From positions 39,701,994-39,765,993 of the forward strand of contig NC_092322.1 of the NCBI RefSeq assembly GCF_036785885.1: 64,000 nucleotides of DNA. Direction: 5' to 3'. Made by a program: the position numbers and the translations under genes. This DNA is from Coffea arabica (lineage: Eukaryota; Streptophyta; Magnoliopsida; Gentianales; Rubiaceae). Positions 42,801-55,500 of the stretch are shown piece after piece; the stretch's first letter is position 1, and each line of letters starts with the position of its first letter. The notes beneath the pieces are model-generated. The model searched no databases, was not told the DNA's origin, and worked only from the letters and a program-made list of their open reading frames with translations.

Positions 42801-45082
42801 GTTCTCTCTCTTATGTTGCATTTTTATTAGATAGATGACTTGAATCTTGAATTATATTGGATGATACTCTAGTTTTGGTGAAGATTAACGAATTTCAACA
42901 AGGATTAGTGATTCTGCCCAGTTTTTGGACCCAACTGGAACTGCATATTCGTTCATGATAAAGAACAAATCAGTTCTTGCTCAAAACATGAAAGTTTTAG
43001 GGAATTGAGTTAGCTAGGTAGCTGTAAAATTTCAGCTCAATCGGAGCACTGTAGTGAATGAAATGACTAAAAAACTCCTGACTGCCCAAATACCCAGATT
43101 AGCTGACAGTCTTCTATTTTCTCTGAGATTGTGATTTTTTACCTTGAAATGCAAGAACTGGGTGTCAGTGTCTTTATAGGAAATGTAGGTCTCTGTCTTA
43201 GCTTTGAAACACCATAAAATTTACCTTAATCCAATAAGCATAGCTTCAGTTGTGACTACTGAGAGATGTCATACCTACTATGTGGCTATTTGTCTTTAAA
43301 ACTAGTTTCTAACTTCTAGCTTTGATTTGGATGGTTGCACTGCTCGAATTGACTTGTAATTGGATAATATTGAGTCTAGTTGAATAGATATTGTGTTGAG
43401 CTTGCTTATATGTTGAATTGGGCTGAGTTGAGGAAAGTAATGAACCCATAAATAGCTGGAAAATAGCTAAATACAAAGGGTATGCTACCCAAATTTTCAC
43501 TCGAAAGTTAGACGTGTGTACTCGCTGTTTGAGCGAAGATTTGAGGTTGAATTGAACTTGGATTGTCTATGGTATTTGAGTCTTCTTTCGTAAAGGTATA
43601 TAAGCTAAAATTTGGCCGAAACTCATACCCTTGGAAAAATGAAAGTGGTGACCACTCGGAATATATTTTTCTCATCTTTTAGACTCAAATGCGAATTCCA
43701 AAGGTTTAGTTGCTTCTTTAGCAACACCAAAAGAGGGAGCATGAATTTTCTAGTATTTGATACATAACTTGAATCCTATCTAAACGAGTTTTATTTACTT
43801 GATCTGTTCAAATCGAAACTCTTAAGTTTTGAACCCTGGTAATTTCAAGCTTTTAAATGATATTGTATCGCAGATTTGGATTCCAACCAAGGAGTTACAC
43901 CTGAACGTGATTTTGACAAGCACTAAATCGTTGGTGAGTGCTTTCAAATACCTGATTGAACTAGACACTAGTTTTCAATACTTGACCAATATGATCGAAT
44001 GATATGTGATTGGTATGATTGGGCAAGGGTGTACTTTATCGCATTTGCCCTAATGTGATATGTACTCGTTTATTGTTGCAATTGACTTGAAATACTTGTG
44101 CGTGACTTGTAAGTACTGAGCGGCAGTATGTACCACACTCGATCCGAGTGGGAGGTACCTCTCATTCGCTTTTCCGTACTTTTATTTTGATTCAGTCGAT
44201 TAGAGATGTATCTCATCGACTTCTTGGGGACCCAAACCCCACTAGCTAGTTAATCGAGTCGAGCCGGCAAGGGCACGGTCGATTAGATAAATAACCATGG
44301 GTATCTAGTGTTGTCGAGTGGAGTATTATCTCCTCGACTAATCGGTATACTCGAGTACTACCACCAGTGTTTATCTTGGAGTTCAGGCCCGGTAAGGGGT
44401 TTGGATGCTGGACGGAAAGTAGTTTAAGTGGTGCTCTACTGGATTGGTTACTTACCTGAAAGTTGACGGAGCGTCAACTATCACTTGATCAAACTCTGGT
44501 GATGCAGTGGGAATTTGGCTCCTGAGAGCCATCCATATCCTTATACTTTGAAATGATTAGTACTTATCGTGTTATTGTTTCGTTTTAAAAGAAAAACTTT
44601 ACACTCGCTCATTTTGAGATTTGCTACTTGAAGTGTTATTGCTCACTTTTATGAACTTTTCATGTTCATTACTTTGCTACGTGATACTTGCACTTTTAAA
44701 TAACGGTCAACTTGCTATTTGAAACCTCACTGGGCTTTTAACTCATTCCATGCCATTTGTTTTCCTTACAGGGGGTACGAGCGAGGCGTGAAACTGGTAC
44801 AGAGTAGTCTAATTTTGAAGTTTTGAAATGGTACTCACACTAGCACTCGACTAGGATTGATTGTATTTGAATTGTAAACACTTTGAAGTATTTTGGTGTG
44901 TAGAAGTTTTGTATCTGGATTTGAGCATCAATGTATATATTAAATTGAAGTGGATGTGTTATTTCTTTTCTATGGATGTACGTTATTTTTCTTGAGCTAT
45001 GAGTGAGACAGACCTGGCGAGAACTGGGCAAGCGGTCCGCTAAACCCTGGGGTACGCCCTAGGGGAAGGTGGGATCATCACA
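39847..45082 (+). repeat. Probable 5.2-kb solo LTR, Tekay/Del-related
   Basis: Starts TGTGATAACTCGAG and ends GGGATCATCACA (inverted ends TGTGAT/ATCACA). Flanks are ATTCG and CTTCG, a possible 5-bp TSD with one mismatch. Inside it shares blocks with the Tekay LTR at 52557-56291: TTGGTGAGTG, GTGTACTTTATCGCA, GAGCCGGCAAGGGC and a tail of the form GGCAAGC..CCGC..CCT. No primer-binding site or interior follows, hence solo. An (AT)n run lies at 41791-41814. Two copies of the TTGGTGAGTG..TGTACTTTATCGCA block (42628-42760, 43932-44045) suggest an internal duplication of about 1.3 kb. Confidence 0.6.
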
Positions 45083-46940
45083 CTTCGTACAGTATAGGTG
45101 AAATTAAATAGTTATATACGTGGGTTTAAAAGCAAAAAACTCTTCATACACATGGTCAATAAGGGATGAAAAAATTCATTTTGTGAAATTTCAGGGACGA
45201 AACAATTCATTTTGTGAAATGTGAGGGGCTATGGATCGGATTATATAAAATTTGATTTCACAATTTTGCTCCTCAAAAAAAGGTGAGGGACGAAAAAAGT
45301 CATTTTGCAAAATGTAAGGAACGATTTGAACGATTTTTCCATAATTGCCCCTTAATTTAAATTCAAATTTTGTTAGTTGTTTTGAATTTTATATTAGTTA
45401 GTTAGAACACTTAATGTTGAACTTTTGTGAATTCAATGAAGGGTAAAATGGGGAGGTTAATATCATTCAAGTAATTTTTACAACTCATGCCTTGCATGAA
45501 CATACACTCTACTTGAGATTTTGAAATACGTTGATGATTACAATGTTTATATGCCATTAAACCAATAATTGCACTTATTAATGATAGACAGGCAATATCA
45601 TATATTTTCTCTGTCCCATTTTGATAGTTATAATTTTTTTTCCACACAATTTAAGAAAAAGTAGTTAACTTTGTTGAAAAAATAAATTTTGGTTGCTATT
45701 TTTCTAAAGTATCCTTACATTAAATAGAGTACAACTTTATATTAATTATTCATGGAAACTTAAATTGATGATTTATGAGAACTTGAATAATGGTTAAGAA
45801 AGAATCAATCCTCATTTTATATTATTTCACATTAAATTTAAATGTACTAAATGGGGTAGGCTACCAATCAATATTAAATAAAAGTAGTTTATACTAATAA
45901 CAACTTACATTGAATACGAGTATTTTAGAAAAATTAAAAGATAATTATATTTTTCAATTAGAAAGTGGACTACAATTTGGGACAAACAAAAAAGGAAAAC
46001 AGGGCTATGAAAATAGGACAGAGAGAGTACATGCTTTTATCATAGGTGCTAGAGCATAGGAATCGTTTTGTATGTTAACAGTCAATTCTTGAAAATACTC
46101 CAAATGTCAAAACAATTTTGCAAGCATTATACAAAAGAAAAAAGTATAAAAGAATAAAGGTCCTGAATTCTAATCTTCCTACATGCTTCCCAATTCTTAA
46201 ATCCCACCTTTTCCATACTAACAAAAGGAAAAAAAACTTAAAATAATTACCTCTGAGGTCCGTATAAAATTAGTACAGGCCTTTAATTACTAAAAGATAA
46301 CCAAGGATAGATTGCGTAATTTTGTTAGCTCTATATCAAGATTAAGTTTCTCTCAGTAGTTGTATGGTTTGAAAAGACCCCCCTCCCCCCCCCCCCCAAA
46401 AAAAAGCAAAGAACAAAAAAACTGTGGAAAGAAGAGAGGGCCAGATAGGCGAATTTCCACAAATAATGGCGAAATAACAAATCGTGACAAATTTGGTGTT
46501 TTGGACAAATTAATTCCTTAGTAGGTGTCACTGCAAATGAGAAAAGCAGCGTTGAGCAAAATTGAATTTATTTTAGATTTTTTTATATAAGTTGCATAGC
46601 GTTTTATGCAAATAATATTTTTAAAATTTGCCAGGCACTGCAAATCCAATTTTCAATGCGATGGAATTTCAGTACCATTGATCAGTAGTTGATCAATGGA
46701 GTGAAAAAAAAAAAAAAAAATTCCAGTTACCGCTTGGCTTAGTTGCATCCACTTTTGGTGTGAACAATTTTTTTGAAAAAATTTCTAGATGCTGCATGCG
46801 GCGTCTAGTATAGCTGCATCCGTTAATAAATGTGGTGAGACTTTATGGGCCGTTGATCAATTTTGATCAATAACACATACACTCCACTGACAGTTGTAAT
46901 TTTTTTGTTTAGCCATTAATTAATTCCGGATGAACAGCTG
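45083..46940. other. AT-rich intergenic region
   Basis: From 45160 to 45320 a repeated GGGACGAAA/ATTCATTTTGTGAAAT block, probably a mobile-element scrap. A C-run lies at 46379-46396. TTGATCAGTAGTTGATCAA at 46677-46695 is an inverted repeat. No gene recognised. Confidence 0.4.
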
Positions 46941-47290
46941 GATTGTATTGATACAATCAATATGTATAAGTTTGGCTATAAATATGTCTCCGAAAACAGT
47001 AATTTGACTCACACAACCCCATTTGTATGCTTCCACTTATCTCCTTCATCATCTCCCCATTTTCTTCCTCCCCATACAGAGAAAGTGTCAAAGACCATCT
47101 GCCCGAAAAAGCACAAAAATCCTACCATACTGGAAAGTAAGCGATTGTGTTTCCACCATTGTTTGTGTACATTGTCATGCATTGTTGTCCGTCTGTTTCT
47201 TTTGGAGGTCACAAAAAGCAAAAGCAGGCTTCTAGGATCTGAAGTTCTCAGCCATCTATATCTCAGGCAATACTTAGTTAAATAGATATC
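46941..47290 (+). promoter_or_regulatory. Promoter-like sequence and unassigned leader
   Basis: GATTGTAT-TG-ATACAATC (46941-46958), a perfect inverted repeat, lies about 20 bp before TATAAAT (46977-46983). A C/T-rich leader follows, and GGAAA|GTAAGC (47137-47143) looks like a splice donor. A 107-codon frame spans the region but shows no domain. It could be the start of a noncoding transcript. Confidence 0.3.
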
Positions 47291-47309
47291 AGGTACCGCA
47301 TCTGATAAG

Positions 47310-48130
47310 TTGTTGTCATTTTAACTAGTAATAGTTTATTATAGTTGATTAGTATTAGTTTATTAGTTTATTGCATTTGATTTAAATGATTACTACTTAG
47401 ATCAGTAGTTATTACATTTAATTAGTATTTATTTATTACATTTGATTAGTATTTGAATTAGTTCAATTAGTAATAGTTTATTAATTAGTAATGTTATTAG
47501 TATTAATTATATTACATTTTCCAATAGGAAGGATTGAATAAATAGTAACCATGCGTAATAGTACAAATATTAATAATAAAAATAGTAAAATTAAATAGTA
47601 ATACTAATAGTAAAAGTACATAGTAATAGTAAAAATAAATAGTAATTGTAAAAGAATATAGGAATAGTATATGGTGAATAGTGAATAGTAAACGTAGGTA
47701 AATAGTGAATAGTGCAAATAAATAACAATTGTGAATAGTGAATAGCTAATAATAAATAGTTTGCCAGTAAAAAGAAAAAAGGGACAAACAGTAAATAGTA
47801 AAAGTAAATAGTGATTAGTAAATAGTTAATATTAATAGTAAATAGTAATAGTAATTACTTAGTTACAGTTATAGTAAATAGTAGTAGTAATTACTTAGTA
47901 ATAGTAATTAAAAATAGTAATAAATGTTTCATTAATACTAATTAGGAACCATTAAATTATTACATAATTAATAACTGTTACCATTAATTTTATGTTTCTA
48001 GACAAATTTGTGCTTGTCTAGTTATTTTATTATTTATTACTAGTGAATAGCAATTCGTAATTATTTTATTGTTGATGTGATTAGTTTATTTATAGTTAAT
48101 ATAAATTCATATTTAAAATCACATTAGCGA
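47310..48130. repeat. Low-complexity TAGTAAATAG tract
   Basis: About 800 bp made mainly of TAGTAA, AATAGT and TTAGTA words with very little C or G; first T-rich, then purine-rich on the plus strand. Confidence 0.8.
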
Positions 48131-48645
48131 TAGAATCTAAATAAACAAATATTCATAACATTAGGCAAAAAATGTTGATGGACCTCGCATTGGTGATTTA
48201 GTTTTATTAGAGAGGCAAAATAGTGAAGACCAGAGGATCATTTGCATATGATCCTCTGAGGTGCAAAAAAAGTTATATTAGTTAAAGATCGAATAAGTTA
48301 GAATGAATTGGTTGATAGAGTGTACACCTACATGTGCCTAAAGCAAACTGCGTTCAATTTGAATCTGTAGTTTCGGAATCTTGTAGGCCTAAATACTTTT
48401 GCTGGACTACGTTTTGGGTGTGAAGAAGACATGGATATGTGTACCATATAAAATGATGTCACTGTACACGGTATGTGAGATATACGTAGAGGTTGGGTCA
48501 TAGTTTCGCCATGACCATAGTGATGTCAAAGCTAGACAAACCTCATGTGTCCAAGGCAGTCTCCAAGTGGAGTGAGATCACATGCTCCCAACCACCTTAT
48601 ACTTTAGTACCATGCTAGTAGAATTAGAATCCAAACCTATGATGC
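48131..48645 (+). other. Coding-like remnant split by the hAT element
   Basis: Continues at 52088-52440. Fragments such as GPRIGDLVLLERQNS (about 48180) and TNQLDINLDVGPGLS (about 52305) look like decayed protein-coding DNA, perhaps another transposon. No family can be named. Confidence 0.3.
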
Positions 48646-49524
48646 CTGATGAGTAGGGGTGTCAACGAATCAAATCGAGCTCGAATACTAGTTTGATCGA
48701 GTTCGAGTTCGACAAAGTGCTTAAGGCTCGAGATCGAGCTCGAGATCGACGAATATTAATTTCACATGCTCGAATTCGATTCGTAAGGAATTCGTGAAGA
48801 TCGAGCTCATGTTCGAAATTGCTCGAATTGCTGTCGAGCTCAAGCTCGAGCGGTCGAGCTCTTGTTCGAAATTGCTCGAATTGAGGTCGAGCTCGAACCA
48901 TAAAAATTGTGCACGTTTAAAGCCTGTTGAACCAAACAATCTACTATCCTTAAGCAGAATTTGTCCTTCATTCAGCCTTTTATCTGAACCAAATCACTTT
49001 GGCAGTGACATTTTCTAACAAATTTTGCAGGGGAAATGACAAGCTAAGCAAATGCAAAAACTTCAAGTATAAATCACAATTTATGTGCAAAGTTACATCG
49101 AGACAAAAAGCATATGCATCACAAAAATGGATAGACTTGATACAATCTCGAAAATGGAAGATAAAAGCTCTGCTATACATTATTGAATAGCACTGTCCTA
49201 AGTCCAAACTCATCCATATGATTGAGAATCTAAGACAAGCCAGCTTTAAATATCAATTTAAAGCCAAAGCACCAAACTGTCAAAAATTTTGCAGCCGTTA
49301 TGACAAGTTGTCAACCAATATCCAAATTCATCCATACATATTTTAACATCAAAACCAGCATCCAAATTCAAAGATAAATCAGACAACCAATATCCATCAG
49401 GTCACACAAACAGAAAAAATAAAGACAAAGTGTCAACAACTCAACATTCAAGTGAATGTCTTCAACAGGCAATGTCAATTGTCAAGAAATAACCATACTT
49501 AAAAAAGTGAAACAAATTTTGCAA

Positions 49525-49905
49525 TTAAAGCAGTAAAACAGCAACTTCTTGTCCATTCCACGATAATCCTTTCCAACTTTCCAATTTCAACTGCAGGGCC
49601 TATCAAAAAAAAAATAATTTAAGTAATAAAATAGTAGTGGTAAAATCTAAAACAATATATTTGAAGAGGAATTGAAGTGTTAAACACAAACAATGTACCT
49701 TTCCAATTATCACATTCATTTTATGGGAAGTAGAATCTCTTTTGCTGCCTTCAATTTCTGCAAAATAATAATAACAATAAGTAATAAACTAATTTTGTTT
49801 CAATAACATGAATTTGAAATAAACTTACTTTTATCTTTTTTTTCACTCGATGAATGTTTCGGCACCAATCTCCGGCACACATAATAAGTTGGTTGCTTTT
49901 CTTTT
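49525..49905 (-). CDS. Possible small spliced gene inside the hAT element, 3' exons
   Basis: Three minus-strand segments join in one frame. The first, about 49905-49829, reads EKQPTYYVCRRLVPKHSSSE and ends before GTAAGT. The second, 49757-49699, follows a TTTTGCAG acceptor, reads IEGSKRDSTSHKMNVIIGK and ends before GTACAT. The third, 49599-49525, follows a TTTTGATAG acceptor, reads ALQLKLESWKGLSWNGQEVA and VLLL, then stops. Phases agree at both junctions, which is unlikely by chance. The start of the first segment is uncertain (frame open upstream to about 50055 without a clear ATG). No known domain; not hAT transposase as I know it. It may be a captured host gene tail. Confidence 0.4.
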
Positions 49906-50334
49906 CTTCCAAGAGTTAATAAAGATTGAGAATAAAAACTAGAATGAACCAAAACTAACTTCAATGACCAGAGATAAAAAGCTAATTGAATGATTATTCC
50001 TTTTATATCAGTTAATAGAAGCCTTTTAATAGAGAATACATTTCTTGAAGAAATTTATTAAAGAAAGAACTGATGGAAGTATGAAGTAAAAATTGGTTGT
50101 GGAATCTAAACTCTCACTTTAACAAAAGTTTGAATAATCTAAAACATGTGATTGGGTTAAAATATTACGGATACCATCCCATTTTACTGGACCTCCATTA
50201 TGGTGTGAAGAATGAGAGTAGCTCACACAAATTTAGGAGAGATCTGATAGCTGAATCTTCAGTTCAATCTTCCCCTACGTGAGGAGAGCACCATTCACGA
50301 TGATGATAGGAAACATACTCGAGTCACAGCATTA

Positions 50335-50400
50335 GGAAAAGAGACAGAGACAGGGAAATAGGAGAGAATAAGCAGCTATCTCTGTCTCCTGTCTCTGAGA
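50335..50400. repeat. Imperfect hairpin of GAGACAG units
   Basis: AGAGACAGAGACAGGGA pairs imperfectly with TATCTCTGTCTCCTGTCTCT about 20 bp further on. Confidence 0.6.
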
Positions 50401-51435
50401 AAGGAAGGTACTATACCCGCTGGAGCACAACCCCAGTTTTTTGGTCTCTATGGCCAAATATTTCTCTATATGTTTTTCTATAGGCAGCAAAAAGGCTTAA
50501 AAAGGAGATTGATTATTCAATGAACACGCAAGTAATACACCTACAGTAATATTTCTTTCTACACCTACAGGATTGATTATTCATTGCTACTATTTTGCAG
50601 CAGAAAACCATTTCCGAGCGTGTTGCTCTTAGGGAAGTTGGGTTTGCAATTAGTGGCTCAAACTGGATGTAATATCATCATAGTTGATAAGCAGTAAAGC
50701 TGAAGAAAGAAAGTGAAGAAACTTCAAATTGTTAAATTTGACATGCATGGTTACATAGGCAAATGGATGTTATCAAGAATTTGCTGCTCAAACCAATGAA
50801 TCATCATCGCCCACAGAAGTTATGACTTAAAAGAAAAGCAGATTATATTCTCAAAAAAAAAAAGCAGATTATATTCATACAAGCAAATAAGTATTACATA
50901 ATGTCTCACCTCTTAATGAAAGCTGTAAAAGATTACAACCAACTGCCCATTATTAAAAATTACTTAACCACCCTCAATTTCCCTCCCTCATCTCTTTCCA
51001 TAAATCACACTCCGAAAACAACCCAAAAAAGGAAAAAGAAAAAAAAGGGACCACAGTACCAGACTTAAGCCTTAAAGGGCCCCCTTTTTCCCCAAAAATT
51101 GACTCATAATTAATTAAGTCATCGATCGCAAATAATTAACCAATCTAATTTTTACAGCCATAAAAATATATATGAATGCTACGTCATTTTCTACTCTCTT
51201 TATACACAAATATTTGACCCCAAATCATTTGTTCTGAAGAAATCCTGACACAACATAATCTAATTTAGTAAATATCTTTTCCCGGAAGCATACAGATTAT
51301 GAACCCTAGTTATGTGCCTATTTTGCTGAGATTTATTCAGTGAATTATACTCCAAAGATCATAGAATTTAAGCCAAAAAATGACGAGGTTGCGACGAAGC
51401 TGGGACCAGCCAAATTACTTAAGGATAACATCTTA

Positions 51436-51735
51436 CCTGTTGCACGACTGCACCTGCTTCAAGATCCAAGCTCCCACTCGCCGCACGCCTGCACCGACTG
51501 CACAATCCAAATGGGTTTGATTTGACAACAAATGGGTGGAGTTAGCAACAACGAAATGAAACGGCTGGACTGTTGGAGTTAACAACCCAAATGGGTTTGA
51601 TGTGAAATTGGAATTAGGGATTTAGATGAGGAATGGAGATTAAGGAATAGGGAATTAGGGACGGAGCCACTGAGGTGAGGAAGAAGAAAGAAGACGGCGG
51701 AGGCGGAGGCGGACAAGATTGAATTGAAGCTCTTA
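51436..51735 (-). other. Leader-like exon near the right end of the hAT element
   Basis: On the minus strand, a leader with CCGCCTCCGCC and CTTCTTTC runs into GTGCAACAG followed by a strong donor GTAAGA. It would be the first, untranslated exon of the minus-strand gene ending at 49525. A repeat TTAACAACCCAAATGGGTTTG (interrupted) occurs within. Confidence 0.35.
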
Positions 51736-52556
51736 ACCTAATTAGGAGTTTGATATGTGAATTTTTTTTTTAGGAATTATCTGAAAAGACAACAATACCC
51801 TATTATATTTTGAATTTTAATAGGTAAATCATGTAATTAATCTTACAACTATATATATCTAAGTAATTTTATAAATATAAAATTATATATATAAATATAC
51901 CTTAAGCTTGAAAAGTTCGCGAGCTTATCGAGTATAGCATTTTTAGGCTCGAATTTGATTCGTTGAAATATTCAAATAGTTCGAGCTCGATTTTACCGAA
52001 CTCGAACCGATCTTTTGATCGAGCTGCTCGCAAATGCTCGCGAACTATTCGCGAGCAGCTCGATTTGTTGACACCCCTACTGATGAGTCCAATCGTATGA
52101 AGGGACGTAAGTCGAAAGTATGAGTAGGGTAGAAGTAACTGGGGAGTTGACACTAGTTCTGCTATTGAATTATGTTTAGCGCAAATTCCCCTGTCATTCT
52201 TTCCACCGAATATATCGGAAAGCGAGGGTGTTGATGTAGATCCTAACACCGATCGGGACTTGATGGCAATGACTTTGACAATACTGACAAGGAACAGGAT
52301 GGAACTAACCAACTAGATATTAATCTAGATGTAGGGCCTGGACTGAGTATGTCAAGCAAGTTTCATTTGGCCCTGCATTTATAGTATATCGAAGGTGTTG
52401 GTGCTACCATGGAATTTGATCCCACAAACAAAGGTATGAATTAATTCTGGCTATGGCCTTAAGGTGGGGTTTCTTTTGTTTAATCCAAACAAAATCATAA
52501 CTAAGTTGCAAATCCCAGCAGCCCAATAAGCTATGTCCATCAAACGGAGAAATTGT

Positions 52557-55500
52557 GATTTCTCACAAAATTTTTATTATTTTAAAATTCCGTTTCGAGT
52601 TATTTAAATATTTAATTGTCCATTTAATCAGAATATTATTTTTTTAACCACTTTAGGCCTAATTACATGGAAGTATATCTTCGTTATATTTTTAAAGTGA
52701 CTCGTTTCAAAATTTAATTTTTGGAAACTCGTTAATTGAAAATAGTGAATATGCAATTGGGGTCAATAATCGATTCGAGAATACAATAAACTTGAAAAAT
52801 TAGAGACTTGCAGGATGGACTTAAGATAGGTATTTTATGTTTAAATACTCAAGTGATAGTTATTAGCACCACCATTATAAGAATTTCTTGGAAGTTTCGC
52901 TTTAACGCGCTTAATTTAGAGATACGCATTTTTACACGCGCGATTTAATTGAGAGACTTTAGACCCTTATTTTGGGACAATTAAGAGTAAATAATATTAA
53001 TTTGATTATGAGTGCATTAAAGGTTTAGTGCACTAGTGAAATAAACGCGAGAGTAATCGAGCACAAAACACGCGCGTACGTGCACTATTGAAGAGTTGAT
53101 TTTTGCACCAACTTGGGCCACACATTAAAGGTTCTTAAGAAAGCTTTATTTGAACAAACACTCTCTCTCCTCACTCCAAGAACGGCCGGCCAAGGGAAAG
53201 AAAAGAACCAACCTTGCTCCATCACTTTCTACACCAAATTCTTGTACCAAATCTCAACCAAATCAAACCAAAATTGAACTACACCTAGTTGAACACTTGG
53301 GGATTGTATCTAGCTAAAAAGGGGGAGCTTTTCACGGTTCATTTTGAAGCAAGAAGGGCCAAAAATTCTGTCTTGTTCACCAACACAAGTAAGTGACAAT
53401 CAATCCTCAAATTCTTGGCCTATGGAAGTTGATTTACATTTATGAGCTTGGATATTCATGTCGGTAGCTTGTTATTGTTGAAAAATTTTGAATGTGGGCT
53501 CTATGAATTTCCACTCTTGGATTGATGGCTGATGTGATGATTGACGATGGATGATGGATTTAATGTTGGTTTAGTGCTCAAATTGGTAGATTAATGGTGC
53601 ATAGCTAGTATAAAACTTCAAGGAGTGCATGGATGTAAAGTTTCCAATTCTACCCCTATTATGATCGTGCCTTTTTTTGTGGAATTTTGAGATTTTAATG
53701 GCTTGAATATGATGTTTATATGTTGTATAAATGGTGTATAAAGTTTCATCGAAAAATATTGAGGTTTGGTTGGTCAAATGGATTAATCTCACAAAGCTAG
53801 CAAACCTGGAAACATTTTCCCGTAATGCTCAGACAGCCTTCTTGTTTCGACCATAACTCTGTGCTCCGATGTCGAAATCCAGTGCCGTCAATGGTATTTG
53901 AAACTAGATATTCCCAGCTTTCCAACAGTATAAAATGCAACCCTTAATTCCACCCGAGTACCCCGTATCAACCGTCTAAAGATGACTGTCCTGTTTCTCT
54001 GTTTTCCTGGAATGAAGATCAGAAGCTACAATTTGAGGCTCGAATTTGAGCTAGTAGTGTGCTGAATTTCAAAACGATTTCTTCTGTGAAATTATATTTT
54101 TTTGAATTTATTTTCCAACGCCACTAACCATGCTCAATTCCGAGTTGAATTGAGTAATTTGTGATTAAAATACGAAACCTGCCCTATTCTTCAAAGCCCT
54201 AAATTTTGGGCAGAATTGATGCTAGACTTGGTATGGACTTGTCAATTGAATTTCTTGGAGTTAAAACACTTACCAAATGTACCATGAATGTTCCTTAGGC
54301 TTATCCTACACAAATGATCCATGTTTGAAGGATTTTCCTTGATGTTTGGAATGGAAAACAAAAAACTCAAGGCAGTTTTGCCTTAGGATTTTTCGAAACT
54401 TTGGTTGTTTGGTTGACTACCTTTCCGAAGTTATTTCTCCATGAAATTTGGTAGAGGGACAACTCTTATATAGTAGTATTATACTACAAATTATGGTGTT
54501 ATTCCGAGGCCGTTTCATGGCTCAAATAAATTACCAAATTTCATGACTCGAGTTTGAAAAACCCATGCTTCAAAAGGGAATTTTGGTAACTTTGAGTTGC
54601 CATATCTTAGTACTCAAAACTCTGTTTCTCGTTCCGCTTGTTTTCTTGTAAACTTGGATTGCGACTCTAAAAGATTCCAAATTTCAAAATCTAGTTCTAA
54701 TCAAGTGAATTTTGCCGAATTTTCAAGGTTGGCCAAAAACCAAATTAAATCTGTCTTACGAACCAAAACAGCGATTTTGAGCTCATTTTTGAATTTTTTT
54801 CATTTGGAATCTTAGAAAAGTGTATTTTAGGAACTTTTAGTACTTTGGAAGAGGTTTCCAGCAGTACCAAGTTTTCCAATTTTCGACATGTCGAACGTGA
54901 GATACGATTTTTCTAATGTATCACATCCAAACTGAAATTTTTCCGAATATCAAGGAAATGGAGTTTTTCAAGTACTCCTTATTCCTTCGATATTATTTGA
55001 ACGTTTTATACTCGATTTCCAAGACGAAAACTAAATTTCTCTTGTACTTTGAAACCCCACTTGAGAGTCTTGATTTAGGATAAATAGGGCTCGTTTCACG
55101 AAACTCTCTAAAATTGTACTATGGTACGATCTTCTTTAATAGTAGGGGTTTGTAAATGATAGTCTATTGTTAATTGCTCAGGCACACAAGAGGACCTTCA
55201 AGAGGATCCCACAGTAAACGCCTAAAGTTTCGAGGAACATTTCTTCCTCATTACTTATATTGGTGAGTGTCAAGTGTATGAATACTTGATACATGCTTAA
55301 TTGTTATAGTTGTTTGGAGATTTTGAAAATGAAGACGAGTGTGTACTTTACCGCACTCGTTCTTATTTGAAATGAATGACTCATGATTCAAATGTACCAA
55401 ATGGAATTATGAATGACTTAATTGAATGAAATGAGATGATTTAATGATTTAATGAAATATAATCGTATGCTATGGTTGCATACGTCGTTGGAGTGAATCT

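Larger units (their letters stand above)
48654..52079. mobile_element. hAT-type DNA transposon, non-autonomous
   Basis: 3426 bp bounded by TAGGGGTGTCAAC and GTTGACACCCCTA inverted ends and a perfect 8-bp TSD CTGATGAG (48646-48653 and 52080-52087), the hAT signature. Long subterminal regions (48665-48900 and 51905-52065) are packed with CGAGCTCGA, TCGAGCTC and GCTCGCGAA words. No hAT transposase (dimerisation or BED finger) was found. The interior holds a possible spliced minus-strand gene. Confidence 0.92.

Noticed and set aside
48662..49018. Arg/Ser/Glu-rich frames on both strands
   Set aside because: Produced by the CGAGCTCGA words in the hAT subterminal region; low complexity.
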